NCBI RefSeq assembly: GCF_018343665.1
Contig: NZ_JAGYPM010000004.1
Span: 460,381 to 524,380 of the forward strand
From: Cytobacillus citreus
GTDB lineage: Bacteria > Bacillota > Bacilli > Bacillales > Cytobacillaceae
Direction of reading: 5' to 3'
DNA: 64,000 nt
The notes below the pieces were generated by a model that worked only from the letters and a program-made list of their open reading frames with translations, made no database searches and was not told where the DNA came from. Of the stretch, positions 52,250-61,776 are shown in pieces; within the stretch, counting starts at the first letter, position 1, and the number at the start of each line of letters is the position of its first letter. The position numbers were made by a program, and so were the translations under genes.

Positions 52250-53698
52250 ATGATGAAATATCTGCAAAGACTTGGAGGTTCACTAATGCTTCCAGTTGCT
52301 GTACTGCCAGCGGCTGCCATCTTGATGGGGATCGGATATTGGATTGACCATGATGGATGGGGGGCAGGGAATGCACTAGCTGCCTTTTTACTCAAAGCTG
52401 GCGGTTCAATTATTGAGAATATTCCTATCTTATTTGCGGTTGGTGCAGCATTTGGATTGGCTAAGGAAAAGGATGGATCTGCGGCACTAAGTGGTCTCGT
52501 TGCATTCCTAGTCGTAACGACGATGTTATCGGCAGACACTGTTGCCTTATTGCAGGGGGTTGATGCTGGAAGTGTAGACCCAGCCTTTGGGAAAATAAAA
52601 AATGCATTTATTGGTATTTTATCAGGTATTGTAGCTTCAATCATGTACAATCGATTTAGTCAAGTAAAGCTGCCAGACTTCTTAGCATTCTTTAGTGGGA
52701 AGAGGCTCGTCCCGATCATGTCTGCTGTCGCAATGCTAGTCGTGTCAGCTGTATTATTCTATGTATGGCCTATCGTATATGGGGCACTAGTTTCATTTGG
52801 TGAAGGAATAAGTAGTTTAGGTGCTGCAGGAGCAGGATTGTATGGATTCTTTAACCGTCTATTAATCCCAACAGGTTTACACCATGCACTTAATGCCGTA
52901 TTTTGGTTTGATACGATTGGAATCAATGATATCGGGAATTTCTGGAGCAGTTCAGGTGAAAAAGGAGTTACTGGAATGTACCAGGCTGGATTCTTCCCGA
53001 TTATGATGTTTGGATTACCAGCTGCAGGACTCGCCATGTATCATACAGCTAAAACAAAGAGAAAAAAACAAGCAGCTTCCTTAATGTTGGCAGCAGGATT
53101 TGCTTCCTTTTTTACAGGTGTTACAGAGCCTCTTGAATTCGCTTTCATGTTCTTAGCACCAGCACTTTATGTAGTTCATGCTTTGTTAACGGGTCTTTCT
53201 CTATTTATCGCTGCTACTTTCCAATGGACTGCTGGTTTCATGTTTAGTGCAGGATTTATTGATTATTTCTTAAGTCTTCGCATACCGATTGCCAATATGC
53301 CTCTAATGCTTCTCGTTCAAGGACTAGTCTTTGCAGTTATTTATTATGTATTATTCCGTTTCTTAATTTTGAAATTCAATTTAAAAACACCTGGCAGAGA
53401 AGATGAGACAGAAGAAGAGATTAATAGCGGTCATAGTAATGATTCTAATAATAAGTTTTATGAATTGGCAACGAAGATTTACGATGGTTTAGGCGGAGAT
53501 GCTAATGTTGTTTCAGTTGATAATTGCGCAACTCGCTTGCGTGTAGAAGTTCAAAATATGGATCATGTGGATCAAAAGAAAATTAAAGCCACAGGTGTCC
53601 ATGGGATTAAGGTTGCCGGACCAAAAAGCATTCAAGTAATCGTAGGGACAAATGTCCAATTTGTAGCAGATGAAGTTAAAAAAATCCGTAATAAATAG
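52250..53698 (+). CDS. PTS EIICB, glucose/N-acetylglucosamine family
   Basis: 482 residues. The EIIC domain (about 1-380) has the start YLQRLGGSLMLPVAVLPAAA, ENIPILFAVGAAFGLAKEKD, LIPTGLHHALNAVFWFD, MFGLPAAGLAMYHTAK and FTGVTEPLEFAFMFLAPALY. EIIB (about 405-482) has the phosphocysteine box VVSVDNCATRLRVEVQ. The FWFD and GLHH patterns favour NagE-like N-acetylglucosamine specificity, whereas the GlcT-type RAT favours glucose; I leave it open. EIIA is encoded separately upstream. A terminator follows, so ptsHI may have its own promoter. Confidence 0.9.
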   Translation: MMKYLQRLGGSLMLPVAVLPAAAILMGIGYWIDHDGWGAGNALAAFLLKAGGSIIENIPILFAVGAAFGLAKEKDGSAALSGLVAFLVVTTMLSADTVALLQGVDAGSVDPAFGKIKNAFIGILSGIVASIMYNRFSQVKLPDFLAFFSGKRLVPIMSAVAMLVVSAVLFYVWPIVYGALVSFGEGISSLGAAGAGLYGFFNRLLIPTGLHHALNAVFWFDTIGINDIGNFWSSSGEKGVTGMYQAGFFPIMMFGLPAAGLAMYHTAKTKRKKQAASLMLAAGFASFFTGVTEPLEFAFMFLAPALYVVHALLTGLSLFIAATFQWTAGFMFSAGFIDYFLSLRIPIANMPLMLLVQGLVFAVIYYVLFRFLILKFNLKTPGREDETEEEINSGHSNDSNNKFYELATKIYDGLGGDANVVSVDNCATRLRVEVQNMDHVDQKKIKATGVHGIKVAGPKSIQVIVGTNVQFVADEVKKIRNK

Positions 53699-53761
53699 AT
53701 AAATAATTAATATTCTCGATTCTTTAAGAATGGGCTTTTTGGGCTGCTATAACCTTATAAG

Positions 53762-53805
53762 AACTGTTTAGCAGTAGTAAAAACTAGTTAAACAGTTTTT
53801 ATATT
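53762..53805 (+). terminator. Terminator after EIICB gene
   Basis: AACTGTTTA / TAAACAGTT stem with an 18-base loop and a T run. The same arm sequence forms the palindrome at 60507. Confidence 0.7.
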
Positions 53806-53806
53806 T

Positions 53807-54056
53807 TGGCTGTGTTAAAACTCAGTGTTGAAAATGCTATTTTGTTGTTGATTGGAGCGGAAGGCGCGAGATCCTCGAAAATGCATTCGCATTTCCTTCG
53901 TGCGGTGTTTATTCAGGGGAGTTTATTCAATGTCCTGCGGGAAAAGCGAGTCAAAGGGAGACCCCGCAGGAGCGATAGCGACGAGGAGGCTTCCGGACCG
54001 CCCGCGGAAAGCGAGTGCCTGCAGCGGAAATCAACAGGGAAGTTTAACATAGCCCA
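53807..54056. repeat. GC-rich Bacillus intergenic repeat, ~250 bp
   Basis: Terminal arms TGGCTGTGTTAAAACT and AGTTTAACATAGCCCA are inverted; inner GATTGGAGCGGAAGGCGCGA, TCCTGCGGGAAAAGCGAGTC, GACCCCGCAGGAGCG and GACGAGGAGGCTTCCGGACC are hallmarks of a repeat found all over Bacillus genomes. A ~60-bp segment (TCGAAAATGCATTCGCATTT ...) interrupts the usual form. It contains open frames but is not a gene. Confidence 0.85.
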
Positions 54057-54105
54057 TATTTTAATAATAACTAATTAATGAAATAAACGATTGGGGACAT
54101 GACAA

Positions 54106-54375
54106 ATGGAAAAATCATTTAAAATTACTACATCCGAAGGTTTGCATGCGAGGCCTGCTACATTATTAGTTTCCTCCGTTTCACCTTTTACGGCAAGTGT
54201 TGAATTACTCTACAATAATAAATCCGTAAATTTAAAATCAATAATGGGTGTAATGGCACAAGCTATTCCAGTAGGTGCGCTTGTCACTATTTCAGCCAAT
54301 GGGGCGGATGCGGAAGAGTTAATCAGTAAGGTGACAGAGGTCATTATTTCACAAGGTCTTGGTGAAGAATGTTAG
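54106..54375 (+). CDS. ptsH: Phosphocarrier protein HPr
   Basis: 89 residues. Active-site His14 in [13 protein letters not shown] accepts phosphate from enzyme I. Regulatory Ser45 in [10 protein letters not shown] is the HprK site of low-GC Gram-positives and permits CcpA signalling. The gene overlaps ptsI by 7 bp (ATGTTAG). It diverges from B. subtilis HPr in the central region ([15 protein letters not shown]), so it may be a second HPr or the only one; the window cannot tell. Confidence 0.93.
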   Translation: MEKSFKITTSEGLHARPATLLVSSVSPFTASVELLYNNKSVNLKSIMGVMAQAIPVGALVTISANGADAEELISKVTEVIISQGLGEEC

Positions 54376-56087
54376 AGATTAATGGGATTTCTGTTTCAAA
54401 TGGCATCGCCCTAGCAGCTGCGTATTGTTTAGTAGAGCCGGATTTATCTTTTGAAAAGGTTGAGATCACTCATGTAGATTCTGAAATCAATAGATTAAAA
54501 GAAGCAGTGGCCAAAACAAAGCTGGATCTAGAGGCAATTCGCGATTCAGCAATATATAAATTGGGGGAAGAGAAGGCAGCGATCTTTTCTGCCCATTTAT
54601 TAATACTTCAGGACCCTGAAATTTTTTCAGCATTAGAAGCGAAGTTTAATGAAAAAATAAATGCGGAGTCTGCTTTGGATGAAGTTTGTACAATGTATTC
54701 AGGTATGTTTGAATCAATGGATAACGATTATATGAAGGAGCGTGCTGCTGATATTCGTGATGTCTGCAAACGAATATTGGCTCATTTATTACAGGTTGAG
54801 CTTCCTGATTATAGCCGAATATCAAGGGAAGTTATTATCGTTGCGGAAGATTTAACTCCCTCCATGACAGCCCAATTAGATAAGCAATTTGTGAAAGGCT
54901 TTGTTACTGATATTGGAGGAAGAACATCACATTCAGCCATTTTAGCCAGAGCAATGGGTATTCCAGCGATTGTTGGTACTAAAAATGCCTCGAAGAATAT
55001 TCCTAATGGGTCTCCACTTATCATTGATGGACTAAAAGGAAAAGTGATTGTAAATGCTACAGAAGATGTACAGGCTCAGTATAGAGCTTCTCTGAAGGAA
55101 CTTGAGAAAGATAGTAAATTACTCAAAAATTATATAACACTTCCAAGCATTAGTGCTGATGGTCATATCGTGGAAATCGCTGGTAATATTGGTAACCCGA
55201 AAGATGTAGATGCCATAATTGCAAACGGTGGAGATGGAATTGGCTTATTTCGAACAGAATTTTTATTCATGGATCGAGTGGAGTTGCCGACGGAGGAAGA
55301 GCAATTTGATGCATATAAAACCGTTCTTTCGAAAATGGATGGGAAGCCTACTGTTGTTCGTACATTAGATATTGGTGGTGATAAGGAGCTGCCATATTTA
55401 AAGCTGCCAGCTGAAATAAATCCGTTTTTAGGCTATCGTGCCATTCGATTATGCCTAGATCAACAGAATATTTTCCGCACCCAATTACGTGCATTATTAA
55501 GAGCAAGTATGTATGGGAATTTGAAAATCATGTTCCCTATGATCGCGACCTTAGATGAATTTAGAAGAGCAAAGGCGATTTTGCTTGAAGAAAAGCAAAA
55601 GCTGTTGGATGGCGGGGCATTAGTTAATGATCAAATCGAAATTGGAATGATGGTTGAAATTCCATCTGCTGCTGTCATAGCCGACTTATTTGCGCAAGAA
55701 GCGGATTTCTTATCGATTGGAACGAATGATTTAATTCAGTATACATTAGCAGCCGATCGCATGAATGAAAAAATTTCATATTTATATCAACCCTATCATC
55801 CTGCTGTATTAAGGCTTATTAAAATGGTTATTGATGCTGCCCATAATCATGGAAAATGGGTAGGGATGTGTGGTGAAATGGCAGGAGATGAAGTGGCGAT
55901 TCCAATCCTTTTAGCATTAGGGTTAGATGAATTTTCGATGAGTCCATTATCGATATTAAAGACAAGAGGACAAATTGCCAAGCTAAATAAAGACCAACTT
56001 AATGACCATTTAGAACATATTTTACAATTGAAAACTTCGATAGAAGTAGAACATTATGTAAAAAAATATTTTTTAAATTTAAAATAG
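54369..56087 (+). CDS. ptsI: PTS enzyme I
   Basis: 572 residues, full length. The N-terminal HPr-binding helical domain is followed by the phosphohistidine loop [20 protein letters not shown], the linker, and the C-terminal PEP-binding barrel with [70 protein letters not shown] and [12 protein letters not shown] (catalytic Cys). It phosphorylates HPr with PEP. Translationally coupled to ptsH by overlap. Confidence 0.95.
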   Translation: MLEINGISVSNGIALAAAYCLVEPDLSFEKVEITHVDSEINRLKEAVAKTKLDLEAIRDSAIYKLGEEKAAIFSAHLLILQDPEIFSALEAKFNEKINAESALDEVCTMYSGMFESMDNDYMKERAADIRDVCKRILAHLLQVELPDYSRISREVIIVAEDLTPSMTAQLDKQFVKGFVTDIGGRTSHSAILARAMGIPAIVGTKNASKNIPNGSPLIIDGLKGKVIVNATEDVQAQYRASLKELEKDSKLLKNYITLPSISADGHIVEIAGNIGNPKDVDAIIANGGDGIGLFRTEFLFMDRVELPTEEEQFDAYKTVLSKMDGKPTVVRTLDIGGDKELPYLKLPAEINPFLGYRAIRLCLDQQNIFRTQLRALLRASMYGNLKIMFPMIATLDEFRRAKAILLEEKQKLLDGGALVNDQIEIGMMVEIPSAAVIADLFAQEADFLSIGTNDLIQYTLAADRMNEKISYLYQPYHPAVLRLIKMVIDAAHNHGKWVGMCGEMAGDEVAIPILLALGLDEFSMSPLSILKTRGQIAKLNKDQLNDHLEHILQLKTSIEVEHYVKKYFLNLK

Positions 56088-56120
56088 AAGAAGCAGGAGG
56101 AGAGTCTCTTGCTTCTTCAT
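56087..56120. terminator. Hairpin between convergent ptsI and ABC genes
   Basis: GAAGAAGCA / TGCTTCTTC with inner GAGA / TCTC; a weak T run on both strands. Confidence 0.6.
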
Positions 56121-56149
56121 ATCTGAATAACCATTATTCGAGCTTAGTG

Positions 56150-56824
56150 CTATGCAACCTGTCCATCGCTCATTTTGATAATACGATCAGCATATGCAAG
56201 CATTTCTTCATCATGAGTAACTAGTAAGGTAGTAATGTTAAGCGTTTTGGTTAATTCTCGGATTAATGCCATTACATCTTTAGACCTTTTAGAATCCAAA
56301 CTGGCAGTTGGTTCATCTGCAAAGAGAACTTTCGGTTTATGGATAATGGCACGAGCAATGGCAATCCTCTGCTTTTCCCCGCCAGATAAGGAAGATGGAT
56401 AGGCCTTTTTCCGATGGCCCATGTCAACTAATGAAAGGATCTCGTCAATTTCTTTTTTTTGTTCACGTTTCTTCATTTTAGTGCCTGCTACATCTAACAT
56501 CAGCATTAGTTGCTCTTCTACTGTAAGAAAAGGGACCAGATGGGCAAATTGAAAAACAAAACCAAATTTGTTTGCCCGTATTTTTCGAACTTGTTCTGCA
56601 TTCATTTCAGTCAAGTTTGTCCCTTCGAACAATATCTGTCCATCTGATGCTGGCTGAAGTCCAGCTGCGATTGTTAGAAGCGTACTTTTACCCGAACCCG
56701 AAGCACCTACTAATGCTGTTACCTCGCCTTCTTTAAGGGAAAGATTGACTCCTTTTAGGATTTCTTCTGTCACTTCGCCATTTGTAAAGGTTTTTCTTAC
56801 GTCCTCTATTGTAAATACTGTCAT
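56150..56824 (-). CDS. hrtA: ABC exporter ATP-binding protein, HrtA-like
   Basis: 224-residue nucleotide-binding subunit of the MacB/LolD/HrtA group: Walker A LVGASGSGKSTLLTIAAG, Q-loop FVFQFAHLVPFL, signature PSSLSGGEKQRIAIARAI, Walker B KVLFADEPTASLD and the H-loop LLVTHDEEM. It starts 1 bp after the permease stop codon, so the two are an operon. HrtAB systems export heme or membrane-damaging molecules. A bacitracin-type role is less likely because the permease is a short four-helix FtsX type. Confidence 0.88.
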   Translation of the reverse strand: MTVFTIEDVRKTFTNGEVTEEILKGVNLSLKEGEVTALVGASGSGKSTLLTIAAGLQPASDGQILFEGTNLTEMNAEQVRKIRANKFGFVFQFAHLVPFLTVEEQLMLMLDVAGTKMKKREQKKEIDEILSLVDMGHRKKAYPSSLSGGEKQRIAIARAIIHKPKVLFADEPTASLDSKRSKDVMALIRELTKTLNITTLLVTHDEEMLAYADRIIKMSDGQVA

Positions 56825-56825
56825 A

Positions 56826-57860
56826 TTAAACCTCTCCTTGTTGAATTGCTTGTAATGGTTCCACTTTTTTTATCTGCATACCTGAAAGAGTAGCTCCAAT
56901 AAATCCGATTATAAGGAAGACGATTGACAATTTTACCGTTGTATCAGGGGTTAAATGGAATGGCATACCCTCAGGTGCGAACTTATTAAAAACTTGACTG
57001 AGTGCAATGGATAGACTAAGAGCAATGACTGTAATAAACAGCATTTGTGTCCACATCATTTTAAACAAAGCACTTGTTTTGACACCGATTGCTTTTAAAA
57101 TACCGTATAAACCAATTTTTTGAACGTTCATCATGTAGAAAAAGATGGCAAACAACATTCCACTAATGACGACTAAAAACCAAACAATCATATTTAAGGA
57201 CATCTGTTCTGCGCTATAACTTGGAATGGTATCAAGAAATTCCTTTTTCGAAAATGCTTGTAATCCATCGATTGCTTGTGGTGAATCCTCTCCAGGAACG
57301 AAAAGCATTTGCATTTCATTTGTACGATACATTTCCTTGTAGTCTTCCATATTAATAAAAGCAACAGGGGCATGACTGAATTTCTTTTGGTCTACAAAAC
57401 CTTTTACAGTAAACTCGCCGCTGTATTGATTATTTGTCAGGACATCTCCCACTTTTATCCCTTTATCTTTCATTGAGTTATCTAGGACGATTTCCCCTTT
57501 TTTCACATTCTCGAACAACTCGGACTCGGTTGATGTAACAAACACGACACTTTGCTGTTTATCAGCACTATCATTCACAAATCCCATTTGAATAGAAAAA
57601 GCAGCGGCATCTTTTTCTTTATCTAAAACTTTATCTTGTGTGTTGCTATCGATTTTTGAAAGAGTATACGTCTGGTCTGAATCTTTCGTCATATAAAATT
57701 GACCATCAGGTAAATCTTTAATTAATGCAGCATTGTCTTGTGATAATCCATTTGCCAGACCAGATATAATTAACGTTAATAAACTAACAAGAAAAACGAT
57801 AGAACCTAATATTAAAAATCTTGCTTTATTTTTTTTCATTTCTTTCCAAGCAATATTCAT
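56826..57860 (-). CDS. hrtB: FtsX-type ABC permease, HrtB-like
   Basis: 344 residues: N-terminal membrane helix (FLILGSIVFLVSLLTLIISG), a ~200-residue extracellular MacB-type domain (DAAAFSIQMGFVNDSADKQQ, VLDNSMKDKGIKVGDVLTNN), then three membrane helices with SLNMIVWFLVVISGMLFAIF and IGLYGILKAIGVKTSALF, and the end KVEPLQAIQQGEV. The overall pattern matches HrtB as I recall it. It precedes hrtA and diverges from a NarL-type two-component system across a 328-bp gap. Confidence 0.85.
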   Translation of the reverse strand: MNIAWKEMKKNKARFLILGSIVFLVSLLTLIISGLANGLSQDNAALIKDLPDGQFYMTKDSDQTYTLSKIDSNTQDKVLDKEKDAAAFSIQMGFVNDSADKQQSVVFVTSTESELFENVKKGEIVLDNSMKDKGIKVGDVLTNNQYSGEFTVKGFVDQKKFSHAPVAFINMEDYKEMYRTNEMQMLFVPGEDSPQAIDGLQAFSKKEFLDTIPSYSAEQMSLNMIVWFLVVISGMLFAIFFYMMNVQKIGLYGILKAIGVKTSALFKMMWTQMLFITVIALSLSIALSQVFNKFAPEGMPFHLTPDTTVKLSIVFLIIGFIGATLSGMQIKKVEPLQAIQQGEV

Positions 57861-57953
57861 TTTTTATTCCTCCATTCTCTTTCTATCAACTGTAGTTTAT
57901 TATTGGAATGTGAACAGAGAATGAACAAGAAATTTCATTTGGTTTTTATATCT

Positions 57954-57990
57954 GATAGAGGTTTTGATATATTCTAAATAACACCTCTCT
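57954..57990. promoter_or_regulatory. Inverted repeat in the hrtB / histidine kinase gap
   Basis: AGAGGTTTTG ... AACACCTCT: AGAGGT / ACCTCT arms about 20 bp apart. The gap 57861-58188 holds no gene; this is the only symmetrical sequence that stands out and may be a regulator site or simply a weak hairpin. Confidence 0.3.
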
Positions 57991-58188
57991 AATTACCTTA
58001 AATGCCGAGAATTCTTTATTAATTTATGTAGAAGAAAGCTATCGATTTAGAATTCCACTTCTTTAAATTAATAATTTATTTATAAAGGGAATTACAAAAG
58101 TATAGAGAAATCTTTAGGTAGAAAGCGAATTTAGATAAAATTTAAATATTTAAAACGGTTTTAATCGTTCAGAAGAAAGGAATAAAGT

Positions 58189-59709
58189 ATGAGATTATTA
58201 CCCCATTTTAATTTCCGACGTCTACAATGGAAGTTGACTCTATACTATATTTTAATTACCATAATTGTTCTTCTTTTACTTGAAGTGATAGGTTTCCTCG
58301 TTTTTCTTACTCTCGTTAATTTTAATTCGAATCGTGCACTTGAACTGCAGGTTGCTAAACAAGCACAAGTGATAGCTTCTAATTTTAATGGTCCCTTTGT
58401 TAATCAAAATCAACTAGAGAAAGCTTTAGAAGATTGGCCATTTGAAGTTGGAGTTGAATTCCAAGGATTTTCTATGGTCATCGACCCAGAAGGGCAAATA
58501 ATTGCAAGTACTGGAGAAAGGGCGCTGCAAAAAATAGATATTCAATCAGAACTGCCTGAAAAAGTACAAAAGGATATTCAGATTGCTTTGTCACTCCCAC
58601 CCTCAGAAGCTCGTAAACTAAAATCGTATAGTTATACTCGTGATGATATCTTGTATATTGTTGCACCATTAGCAAATGAAAAGGATGTACGAGGGACCTT
58701 AGTCTTAAAAGCTAATGATATACATTTTTCATACTTTACTTTTTGGAAATCAAGTTTTCAATTTTTCGTTCTTAGTATTTTAGCGTTCCTGTTAGGTGCA
58801 GCTCTTGTTGGTATTGCTTTTGGTATATTTACATCAAGAAGTCTGGTTCGCAGGATTCGTAAGATTTTATCTTCTACTGATCGATGGAGTAAAGGGGATT
58901 TTACAACATTTGTGAATGATCCTTCTAAAGATGAATTAGGACAGTTGTCACGAAGACTGAATCAAATGGCGAAACAACTTCGTAACTTATTTCGCATACG
59001 GCAGGATTTAGCCACACTTGAGGAGAGGAATCGGTTAGCGAGAGAGCTGCACGACAGTGTGAAGCAACAGCTGTTTGCTACCTCGATCTGGTTGAATACG
59101 AGCAAAACCCTTATCGGAAAAGATGAGAAAACAGCTAGAGATCATTTGATGAAAGCTGAAAATTTGTTACATCAAACACAACGGGAATTAAGTGCATTAA
59201 TACGTGAATTACGTCCAGTTGTACTGGAAGGGAAGAATTTATCTGATGCACTTAAGGATTATGTTGAGATGTGGCAGGAACAAACAGGGATTTACGTGGA
59301 CCTTAAGACAATTGAGAAGCAGCAGGTTTCCCCTATTATTGAAGAGGTGTTCTTTCGTATTACACAAGAAGCATTGCACAATGTGGTGCGTCATAGTCAG
59401 GCTAGCGTGGTGACGATTCATTTGATTTGTAAAGAAGACGTTACTCTTTCCATTCAAGATAATGGCTGTGGATTCGATATAAATAGCCATAACCAACAAG
59501 GCGTTGGTCTCTCCTCTATGCGTGAGCGGATACATATACTAAAGGGACAGATTGACATTCAAAGCATGCCAGGAGAAGGTGTAAAGATTACCGTTCAATG
59601 TAGCCAAAAAGACATTTCTACAGATAGTAAAGTAGGTATGAATCGTTATTTAGAAGAGGTGAAACAAAATGACAAGGACAGAACCGATTTCGATTTTAAT
59701 AGTGGATGA
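58189..59709 (+). CDS. NarL-type sensor histidine kinase
   Basis: 506 residues. Membrane helix 1 at about 15-45 (LTLYYILITIIVLLLLEVIG), an extracellular domain of about 140 residues, membrane helix 2 at about 185-210, a HAMP domain (RSLVRRIRKILSSTDRWSKG), then HisKA_3 with the phosphorylated His in RLARELHDSVKQQLFATSIW and an HATPase domain (EALHNVVRHSQASVVTIHL, IQDNGCGFD, GVGLSSMRERI). LiaS/DesK group. It overlaps the response regulator gene by 41 bp. The divergent hrtAB-like genes are the likely target. Confidence 0.92.
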   Translation: MRLLPHFNFRRLQWKLTLYYILITIIVLLLLEVIGFLVFLTLVNFNSNRALELQVAKQAQVIASNFNGPFVNQNQLEKALEDWPFEVGVEFQGFSMVIDPEGQIIASTGERALQKIDIQSELPEKVQKDIQIALSLPPSEARKLKSYSYTRDDILYIVAPLANEKDVRGTLVLKANDIHFSYFTFWKSSFQFFVLSILAFLLGAALVGIAFGIFTSRSLVRRIRKILSSTDRWSKGDFTTFVNDPSKDELGQLSRRLNQMAKQLRNLFRIRQDLATLEERNRLARELHDSVKQQLFATSIWLNTSKTLIGKDEKTARDHLMKAENLLHQTQRELSALIRELRPVVLEGKNLSDALKDYVEMWQEQTGIYVDLKTIEKQQVSPIIEEVFFRITQEALHNVVRHSQASVVTIHLICKEDVTLSIQDNGCGFDINSHNQQGVGLSSMRERIHILKGQIDIQSMPGEGVKITVQCSQKDISTDSKVGMNRYLEEVKQNDKDRTDFDFNSG

Positions 59710-60328
59710 TCACACAATTGTAAGACAAGGGTTAATTACGCTGTTCACTATTCAACCCGACTTTCATGTAGTCGGGGAGGCAGATAATGGGGAAAGGGCT
59801 GTTTCGATGGCAGCGGAACTTGTTCCTGATGTTGTTTTAATGGATCTAGTAATGCCGGGCATCAATGGGGTTGAGGCTATTCGAGAAGTAAAAAAAGTAA
59901 GTCCGCGTTCACAAGTAATTGTACTAACTTCATATCATGAGGATGAGTATATTTTTCCTGCTCTTCGTGCTGGTGCGATTTCGTATGTTCTTAAAGACAT
60001 AGAGCCTGATCAATTAGTTGAAACAGTAAAGAGGGCTGTACAAGGAGAATCAATTATGCATCCACAAGTAGCGGCTCGAGTTGTTCAAGAGATTCGGGTA
60101 ACAAATCCGCCCCCCTCCAATCCTTTTTCTGAACTAAGTGAACGTGAACTTGAAGTACTGCGTTATATTGCTAACGGACTAACAAATGCTGAAATAGCAG
60201 AAGAATTGTTCATTAGTGAAAAAACAGTTAAAGGCCACGTTAGCAATATTTTAAGTAAACTTAACATGCTCGACCGTACGAAAGCAGCGGTTTTTGCCTG
60301 GAAACAAGGATTTATGCAATCAGATTAA
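59669..60328 (+). CDS. NarL/LuxR-type response regulator
   Basis: 219 residues. Receiver domain with acidic pair IVDDH, phospho-Asp59 in VVLMDLVMPGINGVEAI, Thr/Ser in VLTSY and Lys in YVLKDIEPDQ. The LuxR-type helix-turn-helix follows: FSELSERELEVLRYIANGLT, NAEIAEELFISEKTVKGHVS and NILSKLNMLDRTKAAVFAWK. ATG 59669 is preceded by GAAGAGGTG inside the kinase gene. It is the partner of the kinase just upstream. A terminator follows. Confidence 0.94.
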   Translation: MTRTEPISILIVDDHTIVRQGLITLFTIQPDFHVVGEADNGERAVSMAAELVPDVVLMDLVMPGINGVEAIREVKKVSPRSQVIVLTSYHEDEYIFPALRAGAISYVLKDIEPDQLVETVKRAVQGESIMHPQVAARVVQEIRVTNPPPSNPFSELSERELEVLRYIANGLTNAEIAEELFISEKTVKGHVSNILSKLNMLDRTKAAVFAWKQGFMQSD

Positions 60329-60349
60329 AAAAATATATATAATTTTATT

Positions 60350-60377
60350 AAACTCGTCAAAAAATTGACGAGTTTTT
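60350..60377 (+). terminator. Terminator of the two-component operon
   Basis: AAACTCGTCAA / TTGACGAGTTT stem, then TTTT. Confidence 0.85.
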
Positions 60378-60506
60378 ACGTAATAGAGCAGTTCTTCTTT
60401 TAATTGCGCCAGCTTAGAATTTCAAAAACTTCATTTATCATCCATTTGTTCCACCAGATAAAAATCAAAGCGCTTCTGAAATGTCTTCAAGCATGAACGC
60501 TACTCT

Positions 60507-60528
60507 AGAACTGTTTATAAACAGTTCT
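60507..60528. promoter_or_regulatory. 22-bp perfect palindrome
   Basis: Arms AGAACTGTTTA and TAAACAGTTCT with no spacer, 172 bp before the next gene. It could be an operator or a cruciform site. Nothing else is recognised in 60380-60700. Confidence 0.5.
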
Positions 60529-60700
60529 GTAGATTCGTTTCAAACTCTTCCTCTCATTGTAATATAAATGTGTATTCAGAGGAGGAACGATTTCCTCCTC
60601 TGAAAGAAGACTTAGTCCAGCGTTACGGCCTAGTAGCCGCGGTCGCTCAGTAAAAGGAATAATGATATACAATAAAATTTATATGAAAAGGACGATTTAA

Positions 60701-61774
60701 ATGCAATCCCCATTACCTTCAGTGGAGAAAAAAATGGTTAAATCAGTAAAAGGTTGGCCCTCCTGGATTGGGTATGCTGCGATAATTTGGTCGGTACTTT
60801 ATGGATTTTTACAATTGTATTGGTTACTTGGAGGAGACGGTTACCCTTTCAAGAATGAAGAGAGTATGGGCTTGTTCGTAGGAATGATCACTTATCTTTC
60901 CCCTCAAGCAGGAGGTATTACATTTGTTACTCTTTGTCTCCTAGGTATAGGAATCGGTATCGTCATGCAAAAAAACTCTAAAAGATTTCTTCCGCGTTGG
61001 TTGGTCTTAGTTTATGCTTGGGGATTAGCTGCTTCATTGATTCTCTTTGTCCCAGATATGACATTACTCGCGATGATGGCTTATGCCTTCATGCTAAAAT
61101 TTGCTTTTAACTGGACGATGTTTAACCAGATTATTTGTATTATTGGGGCAATCCTTTGGTTCTTCACAGGAGTTATCTATCTACGCAAAACCAGTGGAGC
61201 TTGTGAGTATTGTGGAAGGACAGAGACTGGAAAAGTTCCCTTCCTTGTCCGTTGGGGATCTTGGATTACCATTATTGCTGCTATAGCTCCACTTCTGTAT
61301 GCTTTATCACGCTTTGCATGGGCATTGAATATTCCTTTTGGAGTAGATAAACAGTTTTTTAAGGATTTATCTACAATTAATCCGGGGCATCATTTAACAG
61401 AATGGGTATTTGGATCACTTTGCATAATGGGAGGAATCCTTACACTTGGATTGATACAGAAATGGGGTGAAATTTTTCCGGACTGGTTCCCGTTTATTGG
61501 CGGTAAAAGAGTCCCGATTTTATTAGCGGTAATCCCTGCCTCTATTGTTTCCATTGCTATAACTTCTGCAGGGTTTGTCTTTACCGTCGGTTTTATTGCT
61601 GTCACTCTTCATCTTACATCAGTAGATAATATTTTAGTCAACAATATCTGGGGAACGATCGGGCCGATGATTTTTTGGATACCTTGGGGAGTCAGCCTCG
61701 GGCTTGCTACTATTGCTTATTATTATCGCAGGAGAGATAAGTGTTCGAAATGCAGTAGAGGAGGGAGAGCTTAA
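60701..61774 (+). CDS. Multi-pass membrane protein with C-terminal and internal CxxC motifs
   Basis: 357 residues and about nine hydrophobic segments. The opening WPSWIGYAAIIWSVLYGFLQ followed by LYWLLGGDGYPF resembles DUF3995-type proteins. A central cytosolic or extracellular loop has GACEYCGRTETGK and the C-terminus has CSKCSRGG, each a CxxC pair that could bind zinc or form disulfides. A second W-x-F-G repeat unit (NIPFGVDKQFFKDLST...) suggests internal duplication. Start ATG 60701 behind AAAAGGACG. The next gene begins 2 bp after its stop. Function unknown. Confidence 0.75.
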   Translation: MQSPLPSVEKKMVKSVKGWPSWIGYAAIIWSVLYGFLQLYWLLGGDGYPFKNEESMGLFVGMITYLSPQAGGITFVTLCLLGIGIGIVMQKNSKRFLPRWLVLVYAWGLAASLILFVPDMTLLAMMAYAFMLKFAFNWTMFNQIICIIGAILWFFTGVIYLRKTSGACEYCGRTETGKVPFLVRWGSWITIIAAIAPLLYALSRFAWALNIPFGVDKQFFKDLSTINPGHHLTEWVFGSLCIMGGILTLGLIQKWGEIFPDWFPFIGGKRVPILLAVIPASIVSIAITSAGFVFTVGFIAVTLHLTSVDNILVNNIWGTIGPMIFWIPWGVSLGLATIAYYYRRRDKCSKCSRGGRA

Positions 61775-61776
61775 AT

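Noticed and set aside
53806-54078. Open frame of 90 codons between the EIICB and HPr genes
   Set aside because: It lies over a GC-rich Bacillus intergenic repeat with terminal inverted arms; composition and repeated motifs explain the open frame.
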